Below, in pieces: positions 17,280 to 25,127 of a stretch of DNA of 50,181 nucleotides (the first letter of the stretch is position 1; every line of letters starts with the position of its first letter). The position numbers and the translations under genes are program-made. This stretch comes from Gammaproteobacteria bacterium (GTDB taxonomy: Bacteria; Pseudomonadota; Gammaproteobacteria; Steroidobacterales; Steroidobacteraceae). The notes under the pieces are model-generated. The model was not told the DNA's origin, searched no databases, and saw nothing but the letters and a program-made list of their open reading frames with translations. The stretch spans positions 1 through 50,181 of the forward strand of contig JAQGOG010000098.1 of the NCBI GenBank assembly GCA_028293765.1, given 5' to 3'.

Positions 17280-17352
17280 CGGTGGAGGGAGTAAAGTCCG
17301 GGATGATCAACCCGCGCCGCCTTGCGGCCAGGTATCTGCCGATGATGACACA

Positions 17353-18705
17353 ATGATTTTTCGGCGCATTTTGATCGCCAACCGCGGTGAGATCGCGGTC
17401 AGGATCATCCGCACCTGCCAGCGGCTTGGCATCGAGAGCGTGCTCGCGGCATCTGCAGCGGATCTCGAGTCGACTGCCGCGAAGCTCGCAGACCGCACCA
17501 TTTGCATCGGCCCGCCTCGTTCCTCGGAGAGCTATCTCAAGATCGAGGCCGTCGTGAACGCGGCGCTCGCCACGCGCGCCGCTGCGATCCATCCGGGATA
17601 CGGCTTTTTGTCCGAAAATGCGGCGCTGGCTCGGAAGTGTCGCGCCGCCAACCTCGTTTTCATCGGCCCGGCCGAAGAGCAACTCGAGGCGATCGGCGAC
17701 AAGCTCAAAGCCCGACGCCACGCAATCGACGCAGGCTTGCCGGTCGTACCCGGCGGGCCGATCGCATCGCTGGAAGAGGCACTGTCCCTCGCCGACCAAA
17801 TCGGCTGGCCCGTCCTCATCAAGGCCGTGGGCGGCGGCGGCGGCCGCGGCATGAAGCAGGTTCACCAGAGCTCCCAGATGGCCGAGGCCCTGGAACTGGC
17901 AAGGGCCGAAGCCAACACGGCCTTCGCAGATGCCCGCGTCTACCTGGAACGATTCGTTGCATCCGGACGCCATGTCGAAGTGCAGCTGCTAGGAGACGGT
18001 GACCACATCGTTCACCTCGGAACGCGGGATTGCTCGATCCAGCGGCGTTACCAGAAGCTTGTTGAGGAAGCGCCTGCTCCGGGACTGTCTGACGGATTGC
18101 GTACAGCGATACATGATGCCGCGGTGGCATTTGGGACGCATCTGCGGTATCGCAGCGCCGGCACCGTAGAGTTTCTCGTGGACCGGGTGCGCGAAGAGTT
18201 CTATTTTCTGGAAATGAACGCGCGAATTCAGGTTGAGCATCCAGTCACCGAGGAAGTGACCGGTCTCGATCTCGTGGCGGAGCAAATTGCCATAGCCCAA
18301 GGTCAGCCTTTGCGATTGCGTCAGGCCGATATCGCGATCGAAGGTCACGCCATCGAATGCCGCATCAATGCCGAGGACAGCACGAAGGACTTCCGCCCAA
18401 GCCCAGGCACGATCACCTCCGCAGTATTCCCCGCCGGAACGGACATCCGCGTAGACACCCACATCGAGTCAGGTTCCCTTGTACCGCCCTTCTACGACTC
18501 CTTGTTAGCTAAGATCATCGTGAGCGGCACCGACCGTCGAGAAGCGCTGCGAAACATGGAAGCCGCTCTGGCGAACTGCCACATCGAAGGCGTGCATACG
18601 AATTTGGACCTGCACACCGCGCTGCTGGCGGATCCAACCTTCGCACGCGGTGGAGTAGACACATCCTTCCTGGCGCACTTTCTGGAAGAACGCGCCAATG
18701 GTTGA
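17353..18705 (+). CDS. Biotin carboxylase subunit (AccC-like)
   Basis: A 450-residue ATP-grasp enzyme that carboxylates biotin with bicarbonate and ATP. It begins FRRILIANRGEIAVRIIRTC. It has the ATP-binding loop Lys157 in KAVGGGGGRGMK, and the active-site set Glu287, Asn289 and Arg291 in EMNARIQVEHPVTEE. The C-terminal domain includes GHAIECRINAED and FRPSPGTI. Length matches E. coli AccC (449). It lies 73 bp after the carrier gene and 44 bp before the carboxyltransferase. In this context it loads the operon's own carrier rather than serving fatty acid synthesis. The family call is secure, the physiological role inferred. Confidence 0.92.
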   Translation: MIFRRILIANRGEIAVRIIRTCQRLGIESVLAASAADLESTAAKLADRTICIGPPRSSESYLKIEAVVNAALATRAAAIHPGYGFLSENAALARKCRAANLVFIGPAEEQLEAIGDKLKARRHAIDAGLPVVPGGPIASLEEALSLADQIGWPVLIKAVGGGGGRGMKQVHQSSQMAEALELARAEANTAFADARVYLERFVASGRHVEVQLLGDGDHIVHLGTRDCSIQRRYQKLVEEAPAPGLSDGLRTAIHDAAVAFGTHLRYRSAGTVEFLVDRVREEFYFLEMNARIQVEHPVTEEVTGLDLVAEQIAIAQGQPLRLRQADIAIEGHAIECRINAEDSTKDFRPSPGTITSAVFPAGTDIRVDTHIESGSLVPPFYDSLLAKIIVSGTDRREALRNMEAALANCHIEGVHTNLDLHTALLADPTFARGGVDTSFLAHFLEERANG

Positions 18706-18749
18706 AGTCGAAGGCGTCGACTTGGAATCTTTCCTGAACGGGAACCGTC

Positions 18750-20246
18750 ATGGCTGACATGAAACTCGTCGACGTCTCTATTCGCGACGGCAACCAGAGC
18801 CTTTGGGGCGCAACCGGCCTGAACACCGCGCAGATCCTGCAGATCGCGCCCATCCTCGACCGCGTGGGATTTCACGCCCTCGATTTCACGTCCAGCACTC
18901 ACATGGGAGTGGCTGTCCGCACGAGCAAGGAAGATCCCTGGGAGCGGATCCGCCTCATGCGCGAGGCGGCGCCCAACACGCCGCTGCAGCTCATCACCAC
19001 CGGATTTCGGTTCATTTCATGGGAGACGGCGGACCCGGATTTCATGCGGCTCGTGTATCGGCGGCTCGTTGCGAACGGGGTCTCGCGCTTCGCGGTCATC
19101 GACCCCATGCACGACATGTCCGCACTGCTCGAATCCGCCCGCCTCATCCACGAGGAAGGCGGCGACGAAGTCGTCGCAGGCCTGACTTACACGATAAGCG
19201 CCATTCACGACGACGCGTTCTACGCCACCCTGGCTGCGCAGATCGCGCGATCTCCAAACGTCGATCGTCTATATATAAAGGACCCGGCCGGCCTGCTGAC
19301 CCCGGAACGCGCGCGCACCCTGATTCCCGCCGTGCGTGCACGCATTGGAGAGCTGCCGCTAGAACTCCACTCTCATTGCACGATCGGTCTCGGTCCCTTC
19401 ACGTCCTTGGCTGCGGCAGACATGACCGTCGGCACGCTGCACGTGGCAATCGGCCCCCTCGCGAACGGCACTTCGCTGCCGTCGGCAACGCGCCTCGTCG
19501 CGAACCTGCGCGAAGCCGGACACACGATCGACATCGATGATCGCGCGCTCGCTTTGGCATCGGATTACTTCACGCGGCTCGCTAACGCGGAAGGGCTACC
19601 ATCCGGCACGCCACAGGAGTACGACGCGACGTTCCTGCGCCACCAAGTCCCGGGCGGCGTCATGACGACCATGCGGCGGCAGCTCGAAGAGCTGAAATTG
19701 AAGGACAAGTTGCCGGCAGTGATAGAAGAAGTCGAACGCGTACGCGCGGAGCTCGGCTATCCAATCATGGTCACGCCGTTCCCGCAGATCGTTTGCACGC
19801 AGGCGTTGTTCAACGTGATCGGACCGGAACGTTACGGCAACGTGCCAGACCAGGTGATTCGTTACGTCATCGGTCGATTCGGGCGTCCCACTACGCCCGT
19901 CAATGAGACTGTCATGGATCGCATTCTCGAGCGCCCACGCGCAAAGGAACTCATGGCGGAGCCGGCGACCCTCTCGCTGGCCGAACTCCGTAAGAAATTC
20001 GACGCCTCGATATCGGATGACGAGTTCCTGCTACGCGCCGTAATGCCCGCGGAACAAGTGGACGCGATGATTGCAGCCGGGCCGGCCAAGCGCCATTACA
20101 ACCCGGACACGCGCCCGCTCCTCGAGCTCATCCGCGGATTGACTCAGCGTCCGCGCACGGAGCGGATCGTAGTTGAAAAGCCCAATTTTCGCCTCGAGCT
20201 GCGTGGCGGGATGACCAAAGAGAGTGAGCGTGGACATAGCGCGTGA
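18750..20246 (+). CDS. OadA/PycB-like biotin-dependent carboxyltransferase subunit
   Basis: A 498-residue HMG-lyase-fold carboxyltransferase. The metal site is recognisable: Asp13 in VSIRDGNQS, Lys177 in YIKDPAGLLTP (the lysine that is carbamylated in pyruvate carboxylase) and His207-x-His209 in ELHSHCTIG. The ANGTSLPS segment corresponds to the AGGTSQP loop carrying the catalytic Thr. Oxaloacetate decarboxylase and pyruvate carboxylase have RDAHQS, but here it is RDGNQS, so the substrate side of the pocket is altered. There is no C-terminal biotinyl domain, which is encoded separately upstream. It should move CO2 from carboxybiotin to an enolisable acceptor. Pyruvate is possible, but the context (dikinase, phosphatase) points to another substrate. 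Confidence 0.85.
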   Translation: MADMKLVDVSIRDGNQSLWGATGLNTAQILQIAPILDRVGFHALDFTSSTHMGVAVRTSKEDPWERIRLMREAAPNTPLQLITTGFRFISWETADPDFMRLVYRRLVANGVSRFAVIDPMHDMSALLESARLIHEEGGDEVVAGLTYTISAIHDDAFYATLAAQIARSPNVDRLYIKDPAGLLTPERARTLIPAVRARIGELPLELHSHCTIGLGPFTSLAAADMTVGTLHVAIGPLANGTSLPSATRLVANLREAGHTIDIDDRALALASDYFTRLANAEGLPSGTPQEYDATFLRHQVPGGVMTTMRRQLEELKLKDKLPAVIEEVERVRAELGYPIMVTPFPQIVCTQALFNVIGPERYGNVPDQVIRYVIGRFGRPTTPVNETVMDRILERPRAKELMAEPATLSLAELRKKFDASISDDEFLLRAVMPAEQVDAMIAAGPAKRHYNPDTRPLLELIRGLTQRPRTERIVVEKPNFRLELRGGMTKESERGHSA

Positions 20247-21102
20247 GGTAACCGAACGGCTGCGCACGACGCGCGCCTTCGTGTTCGACATGGATGGCAC
20301 CCTCGTACTGGGCGACAGGAACAACAAGGGGCTGGTGCCTCTGCCGGGAGCTGTGGCATTCACGCAGCATCTGCATGAGCGCGGCGTACCGTTCGTTATC
20401 CTCACGAACGGAACGACCCGAACGCCGGCAGAGTATGCCGACATGCTGCGTAAGATGGGATTCCCGGTGCCCGATGAGAGGATGCTCACGCCAAGCGCCG
20501 TCGCCGCCGAGTACCTCGCGCGCCGCAAGTTCAAGCGCGTGATGGTGTTGGGCGGTGAAGGCGTCTGGCGCCCGCTAGAAGCCCTCGGCATCGAAGTCGT
20601 CAGCCCCTCGAACAAACACGTCGCCAACGACGCTGCCTCTCAAGGCCCCATCGACGCTATCTTCGTCGGCTGGTATCGCGAATTCACCATGGACGACCTC
20701 GAAGCCGCGTGTAACGCTGTATGGGCGGGCGCGAAACTGTTCACGAGTTCCATGGCCCCTTTCTTCGCCACCGCGAATGGCAGAGCCCTCGGCACCTCAC
20801 GCGCGATTTGCGCCGTGATCACCAGCATCACGGGACAGCGGCCAACAGTCCTCGGGAAGCCCTCGCTGGAAGCACTGCGGTGTTCCGCTCGGCGGCTCAG
20901 TGTGGACCCCACCGAGATTGCCGTGGTCGGTGACGATCCTGCGCTGGAAGTCCCCATGGCCCACCGTGGCGGCTCCTTAGCAATCGCCGTTCACACGGGT
21001 ATCGGCGATGAGTCCGCATTTAGCGGCCTACCTCTCAACGAGCAGCCGCACCTCATCGTCCAGAATGTTGAAGAGTTGCTGACGCACTACAGGCGCACCT
21101 AG
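20224..21102 (+). CDS. HAD-superfamily (IIA, NagD/PGP-like) phosphatase
   Basis: A 292-residue HAD hydrolase. Motif I is FDMDGTL (Asp22 nucleophile, Asp24), motif II LTNGT, the motif III Lys is in LGKPSLEAL, and motif IV is VVGDDPALEVPMA. The inserted cap (about 90-200) is of the C2A type, as in NagD, PNPase and phosphoglycolate phosphatases. It starts by GTG within the end of the carboxyltransferase gene (23-bp overlap; GTG 20230 is an alternative), so coupling is tight. The position suggests it hydrolyses a phosphorylated intermediate made by the dikinase, or repairs a dead-end phosphoester. In phenylphosphate carboxylase one subunit is also a HAD protein, which is a suggestive parallel. 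Confidence 0.87.
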   Translation: MSVDIAREVTERLRTTRAFVFDMDGTLVLGDRNNKGLVPLPGAVAFTQHLHERGVPFVILTNGTTRTPAEYADMLRKMGFPVPDERMLTPSAVAAEYLARRKFKRVMVLGGEGVWRPLEALGIEVVSPSNKHVANDAASQGPIDAIFVGWYREFTMDDLEAACNAVWAGAKLFTSSMAPFFATANGRALGTSRAICAVITSITGQRPTVLGKPSLEALRCSARRLSVDPTEIAVVGDDPALEVPMAHRGGSLAIAVHTGIGDESAFSGLPLNEQPHLIVQNVEELLTHYRRT

Positions 21103-21360
21103 CGCATCGCCGTAGCGAAGGAACCGCTCTGCGAGCGCCCCTTGTTGCGAGCCCGTCTTGGGACGCGCTACAGCGGCACGCAATGGCCAGTCCGTGCTCG
21201 TGCTGCAAAGCACTCCCAGGGCGGAAGCCCCTGGCCCCTCCTCCGCCCACCCCGCCCTTGTCCAAATCGCGCCAGGAACACAGTCTCCAGCCGATTGGCT
21301 TTACACTTCCCGGCGCTGCCACGCAGCAGCCAGAAACACGCATCCGTTCCCGAGGGCACA

Positions 21361-22116
21361 GTGGTTCATTCGCGCCGCTCCAAACCGTCTCACGCCGGAC
21401 TTTTCTGTGCATGGATCGCGCTCTGCGTCGCTCCCGCTCACACCACGCTGGCGGCTTCCGCGGGCGGCTCCATCTCGGTCACGAATAACTATATCTACCG
21501 AGGATTCTCGGAAAGCGACGGGCACGGCGCCGTGCAGCTGGACCTGCACGCCAGCACGAATGCCGGCACATTCGTCGGCGCGTGGGGCTCCACCCGCGAC
21601 CACGATTTCGCCCCGAGAGCCAATTACGACGTCGATCTCTACCTCGGCCAGCGGTTCGCCCTCAGCGCCGCCTGGAACGCCACCGTCACTGCGATCGATC
21701 ACTTTTATGTTGCCGGACCACAGCGCCATTCGAATGGCTACCAGGAACTGTCCGCGGCAGTCTCGTACCTGGATCGCTGGACCTTCTCGGTAGCCGCCAT
21801 ACCGAACGTCGTCCGCTACTCGGACTACCATCGGGCCGGCCGCTACCCAGCGTATGTCGCAGACACCTCGGGACAGTGGCTCATCGCAAATGGGTTCTTT
21901 CTCACCGGCGGCATCGGCTACTACTACTTCACCGGTTCGTCCGCCCATCAGCAGGCGAACACGGGCTATGCCTACGGGAACGTGGGTCTCGCCCATGAAT
22001 GGCGCGCGTGGCGCCTCGACGTGGGCTTCTTCATGACCCAGTACAGAGCGGAGCGCCTGGTCCCCTACCGCCTCGCGGACGATCGCGTCGCCGGCACCCT
22101 CAGCTGGCGCTTTTGA
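21361..22116 (+). CDS. TorF-family putative outer-membrane porin (Gcw_chp-like)
   Basis: About 251 residues. I use GTG 21361, preceded by a CGAGGGC ribosome-binding sequence, because it gives a normal signal peptide (SRRSKPSHAGLF then CAWIALCVAPAHTTLAAS). The longer frame from 21142 would put a Pro/Arg-rich stretch ahead of it. The mature part begins ISVTNNYIYRGFSESDGHGA and GTFVGAWGS, the hallmark of the TorF/Gcw_chp family. It continues with alternating amphipathic strands and ends in a C-terminal Phe (LSWRF), as outer-membrane beta-barrels do. It probably forms a small barrel; the transported solute is unknown. It is not clearly linked to the upstream operon (258-bp gap). Confidence 0.8.
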   Translation: MVHSRRSKPSHAGLFCAWIALCVAPAHTTLAASAGGSISVTNNYIYRGFSESDGHGAVQLDLHASTNAGTFVGAWGSTRDHDFAPRANYDVDLYLGQRFALSAAWNATVTAIDHFYVAGPQRHSNGYQELSAAVSYLDRWTFSVAAIPNVVRYSDYHRAGRYPAYVADTSGQWLIANGFFLTGGIGYYYFTGSSAHQQANTGYAYGNVGLAHEWRAWRLDVGFFMTQYRAERLVPYRLADDRVAGTLSWRF

Positions 22117-22208
22117 CCGCGCCTCCGCCGCACGCGGATAGTCGAAAGGGGGAGACCCCTTGAACCGTGCCGCATTGACGCGACACTCACCGGAAGAGGA
22201 TGCCGGAT

Positions 22209-22856
22209 ATGAAACGTACAAATCACAACGATTCGCAGAGCCCGGCGGAACCGAATTACCGCGCTGGCTCGTCCGTCGCACGCGAAGTCGAACTCATAGC
22301 AAGGATCGCCGAGGGCGACCGTAAGGCGTTTGAGGAGCTCTATGGCCTCTACCACAGGCGCCTGGCGCGCTTCCTGACCCGGCTCACGAAGCGGTACGAC
22401 GTGGCGGAAGAGGTCATCAACGACACGTTCTACATCGTCTGGCGCAAGGCGGGTGCGTTCCGGGGGGATTCGCAGCCCTCTACGTGGATCCTGGGCATTG
22501 CGTACCGAAAAGCGAGAAATGCGTTCCGGACCTCGTCTCGCATCCTCGCTCTGGAGAACCCGGATGCGCCCCTTCCACCACTCACTAGCGACGAATCGCT
22601 ACGAACCGAAGAGCTGCGCGACTGGCTCGTGCACGCCCTCGTGCAACTGCCGGTGGAGCAGCGGCTCGCGGTGGAGCTCTGCTACGAGCTCGGTTATTCA
22701 TGCGAGGAAATAGCTACGATTATGGGCTGTCCGGTGAACACTGTTAAAACGAGACTCTTCCACGCGCGCGCCAAGCTGCAGAAGCTGCTGCCGGCGCTGG
22801 GAGGCGCTACATCTGCGGATGAACACAGCCGCAAGAGCTCACGGGATAAAGGGTAA
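22209..22856 (+). CDS. ECF-type RNA polymerase sigma factor
   Basis: A 215-residue sigma-70 family factor with regions 2 and 4 only. Region 2 runs from FEELYGLYHRRLARFLTRL through YDVAEEVINDTFYIVWRKAG and STWILGIAYRKARNAFR. Region 4 is LPVEQRLAVELCYELGYSCE, then IATIMGCPVNTVKTRLFHAR. I prefer ATG 22209 over 22200 because AGAGG lies nine bases upstream. The next gene, three bases downstream, is a zinc-motif anti-sigma factor, so this is a classic sigma/anti-sigma operon, here with a third gene for a subtilisin-like protease. The target promoters are unknown; autoregulation is likely by family habit. Confidence 0.93.
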   Translation: MKRTNHNDSQSPAEPNYRAGSSVAREVELIARIAEGDRKAFEELYGLYHRRLARFLTRLTKRYDVAEEVINDTFYIVWRKAGAFRGDSQPSTWILGIAYRKARNAFRTSSRILALENPDAPLPPLTSDESLRTEELRDWLVHALVQLPVEQRLAVELCYELGYSCEEIATIMGCPVNTVKTRLFHARAKLQKLLPALGGATSADEHSRKSSRDKG

Positions 22857-22859
22857 CTC

Positions 22860-23579
22860 ATGATTGCGACCGGTGATTTTGCGCGTCACGAAGAGGCCTG
22901 GCTGTCGTTGCCGTGGCTTGCGAGCGGACGGCTGTCGCAGGCAGAACGCGACAAGATCGAGCCCCACGTGCGGCAATGCTCCGTGTGCCGAGAGGAGCTC
23001 GCATTCCAACGCCTCTTGTGCAACGCCCTGACGGAACCGGATCGCGTGACGTACGCCCCCGGGCCGTCGTTCCGCAAGCTGATGGGTCGCATCGACGGCA
23101 CTGCACCGCAGCCTCAAAAAACACGGGAGCGCAAGGCACCCGTGCCTCCGAGCCGGGGCAACATCTCCCTGTGGCGCCCGCCAGGACTGGCCTGGGCCGC
23201 CGGCTTCGTTCTGGTCCTCGGGCTCGGGGGAATCCTGACGACGGTGTATAGATCGTCGGAGCCGCGCTACGCGACCCATACCGACACCGCGCGCGTCACG
23301 CCGAATGTGCTCCACATCGCCTTCGACCGATCTTTGACAGTCGGTGAAGCGGCAGAGGCTTTGCGGTCGACCGGCGCCCGGATCGTCGAAGGTCCGGACA
23401 ATACCGGCGTCTTTGGCATCAGACCCGTCACGACTGATGCCGGCCATCTAACGTCCAGCCACGCACTGCAGGTTCTCTCCGCGCGTTTGCGTGCCGACCC
23501 TCGTGTTCGTTGGGTCGAGCCTATCGCAACGGGCGACTCACCTGGCGAATCGCAGGCACCCCTCCCCAGAGGGCCGTGA
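22860..23579 (+). CDS. Membrane anti-sigma factor with a propeptide-like outer domain
   Basis: A 239-residue protein. The N-terminal cytoplasmic part carries the zinc anti-sigma motif His36-x3-Cys40-x2-Cys43 (HVRQCSVCRE). One membrane segment spans about 110-130 (LAWAAGFVLVLGLGGILTTVY). The outer part (about 145-225) reads LHIAFDRSLTVGEAAEALRS and ends with ARLRADPRVRWVEPIA, the pattern with which subtilisin inhibitor-like propeptides end. Its reading frame overlaps the start of the protease gene (stop and start share bases at 23579). I infer that it holds the upstream sigma factor at the membrane. Its outer domain could interact with the protease, which would make the protease part of the release signal. 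Confidence 0.85.
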   Translation: MIATGDFARHEEAWLSLPWLASGRLSQAERDKIEPHVRQCSVCREELAFQRLLCNALTEPDRVTYAPGPSFRKLMGRIDGTAPQPQKTRERKAPVPPSRGNISLWRPPGLAWAAGFVLVLGLGGILTTVYRSSEPRYATHTDTARVTPNVLHIAFDRSLTVGEAAEALRSTGARIVEGPDNTGVFGIRPVTTDAGHLTSSHALQVLSARLRADPRVRWVEPIATGDSPGESQAPLPRGP

Positions 23580-24889
23580 TGCGCGCCATTGCGCATGCCT
23601 GCCTTCTGAGTCTGGTGATTGTCGGCGCGGGTACGGAAAACAGCAGCGCTTCGTCGCCGCCCTCCGTTTCGTCCGCGCAGAGTGAGTCGCAACATCCACG
23701 GGTCGTAGTCACGTTCACCAATGAGCCGCGGCAGGCGCCCGGCCCTGCCGGCACCACGGGGCGGCGTTACGCCGGTGATGGTTACCTGCTCGCGCAGAGC
23801 GCGCACCGGCAGGCCAAGCGTGTGGCCGCCCGTTACTCCCTGCGGGAGGTGGCCAGTTGGCCGATCAAGACGCTGGCCGTCCATTGTGTCGTGTTCGAGA
23901 TTCCCGATGACCGCTCGGTTGCGGTGGTGCTGGCGGCACTGTCAAAAGACTCGAGCGTCACCCTGGCGGAGCCACTCGCGGAGTTCCATACACTGTCGGA
24001 CGCCAAACCGCCGGGCCCCGCTGCCTACAACGATCCGCTCTACGACCTGCAAACGAGCCTCACCGCCCTCGACATCGCCGCTGCGCATACACGCTCACAA
24101 GGAGCTGGCGTTCGAATCGGCCTCATCGATACAGGCGTCGACGCGCAGCACCCTGACTTACGCGGCCGAATCGGCCATACGCAATCGTTCGTAGACGGGC
24201 ACGCGACCGCCGCCGGCGCTTACCGGCATGGCACGGCAATGGCCGGACTCATCGTTGCCGTCGCGAACAATCACATCGGAATCGTTGGCATTGCGCCGCT
24301 TGCGCAGGTCGAGGTCTTCGAAGCCTGCTGGCAACTGAAGCCAGACAGTGACGCGGCCGTGTGCAACACCTTCACACTCGCTAAAGCACTCGCCGCCGCG
24401 CTCGACTCGGGCGTGCAGCTTGTCAATCTAAGCATTGCGGGGCCGGCCGATCCGTTGTTGTCGGCCCTGGTGACGGCAGCCGTGAAGCGCGGGGTGACCT
24501 TCGTCGGCGCGGCCGCGGATCCCGTCGATGCGTTCCCCACGTCCATCCCGGGAGTGATCGCGGTACAAGCCCTCGACCACGCATTCAACTCTGACGCCCT
24601 CTCCATGCCGGCAACCCACGTACTCACCCTTCGCCCCGACAATCAATACGACTTTGAGTCGGGCACGTCCGTAGCGGCGGCGGAAATGACGGGAGTGATC
24701 GCTCTTCTGACTTCCTCCACAGACAGTCATCTGACAACGAGCGCCATCGTCGCCCTGCTGAAAGAAACCTCCGACACGCACTCGTCCGCGTCGACGACCA
24801 CCCTGTCATCGATCAATGTGAACGCGGCACTCGCAAAGCTCGAAGGCGAGCAACACCGCGGACGCACGGCATCCCGCGCAGCGCACTGA
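23579..24889 (+). CDS. Secreted S8-family (subtilisin-like) serine protease
   Basis: A 436-residue protease. A signal peptide (MRAIAHACLLSLVIVGAGTE) is followed by a propeptide-like domain to about residue 140, ending VTLAEPLAEF. The catalytic domain has Asp184 (GLIDTGVDAQHP), His217 (YRHGTAMAGL) and Ser364 (ESGTSVAAAEMTG); the triad is complete. It is short for a subtilase and lacks extra C-terminal domains. The start is ATG 23579, overlapping the anti-sigma stop in a TGATG arrangement, so the three genes form one operon. Localisation should be periplasmic or extracellular. Whether it cleaves the anti-sigma factor or is merely an effector of the response is open. Confidence 0.9.
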   Translation: MRAIAHACLLSLVIVGAGTENSSASSPPSVSSAQSESQHPRVVVTFTNEPRQAPGPAGTTGRRYAGDGYLLAQSAHRQAKRVAARYSLREVASWPIKTLAVHCVVFEIPDDRSVAVVLAALSKDSSVTLAEPLAEFHTLSDAKPPGPAAYNDPLYDLQTSLTALDIAAAHTRSQGAGVRIGLIDTGVDAQHPDLRGRIGHTQSFVDGHATAAGAYRHGTAMAGLIVAVANNHIGIVGIAPLAQVEVFEACWQLKPDSDAAVCNTFTLAKALAAALDSGVQLVNLSIAGPADPLLSALVTAAVKRGVTFVGAAADPVDAFPTSIPGVIAVQALDHAFNSDALSMPATHVLTLRPDNQYDFESGTSVAAAEMTGVIALLTSSTDSHLTTSAIVALLKETSDTHSSASTTTLSSINVNAALAKLEGEQHRGRTASRAAH

Positions 24890-25003
24890 CGAGCGCCATC
24901 CCGCCTCGCTCGCACCAGGAGCGGCAGGCACGATTCGCACTACGAAGATAGGGAGTATTGAAGCTGGACTGGGGTGCCGGGACCGGCCTCGCGTCCGCAA
25001 ACC

Positions 25004-25035
25004 TACGGGGTCCGCGGTATCCCGCGAACCCCGTA
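25004..25035. terminator. Strong GC-rich hairpin between convergent genes
   Basis: Arms 25004-25017 and 25022-25035 pair over 14 positions with a single G-T/C-A type mismatch and a four-base loop. It lies between the protease stop (24889, plus strand) and the oxidoreductase stop (25128, minus strand). It is therefore well placed as a bidirectional transcription end. There is no T-run on either side, so intrinsic termination is not certain; it could act as an RNA 3'-end stabiliser. Confidence 0.45.
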
Positions 25036-25127
25036 TGTCCCGCGCACCGCGCGTTAAAAATGCCAGACCGGGCTCGAAGCCCGACCTGACACCCCCTCAA
25101 TCCGGTCCATGAATCCTGACGTAGAAA

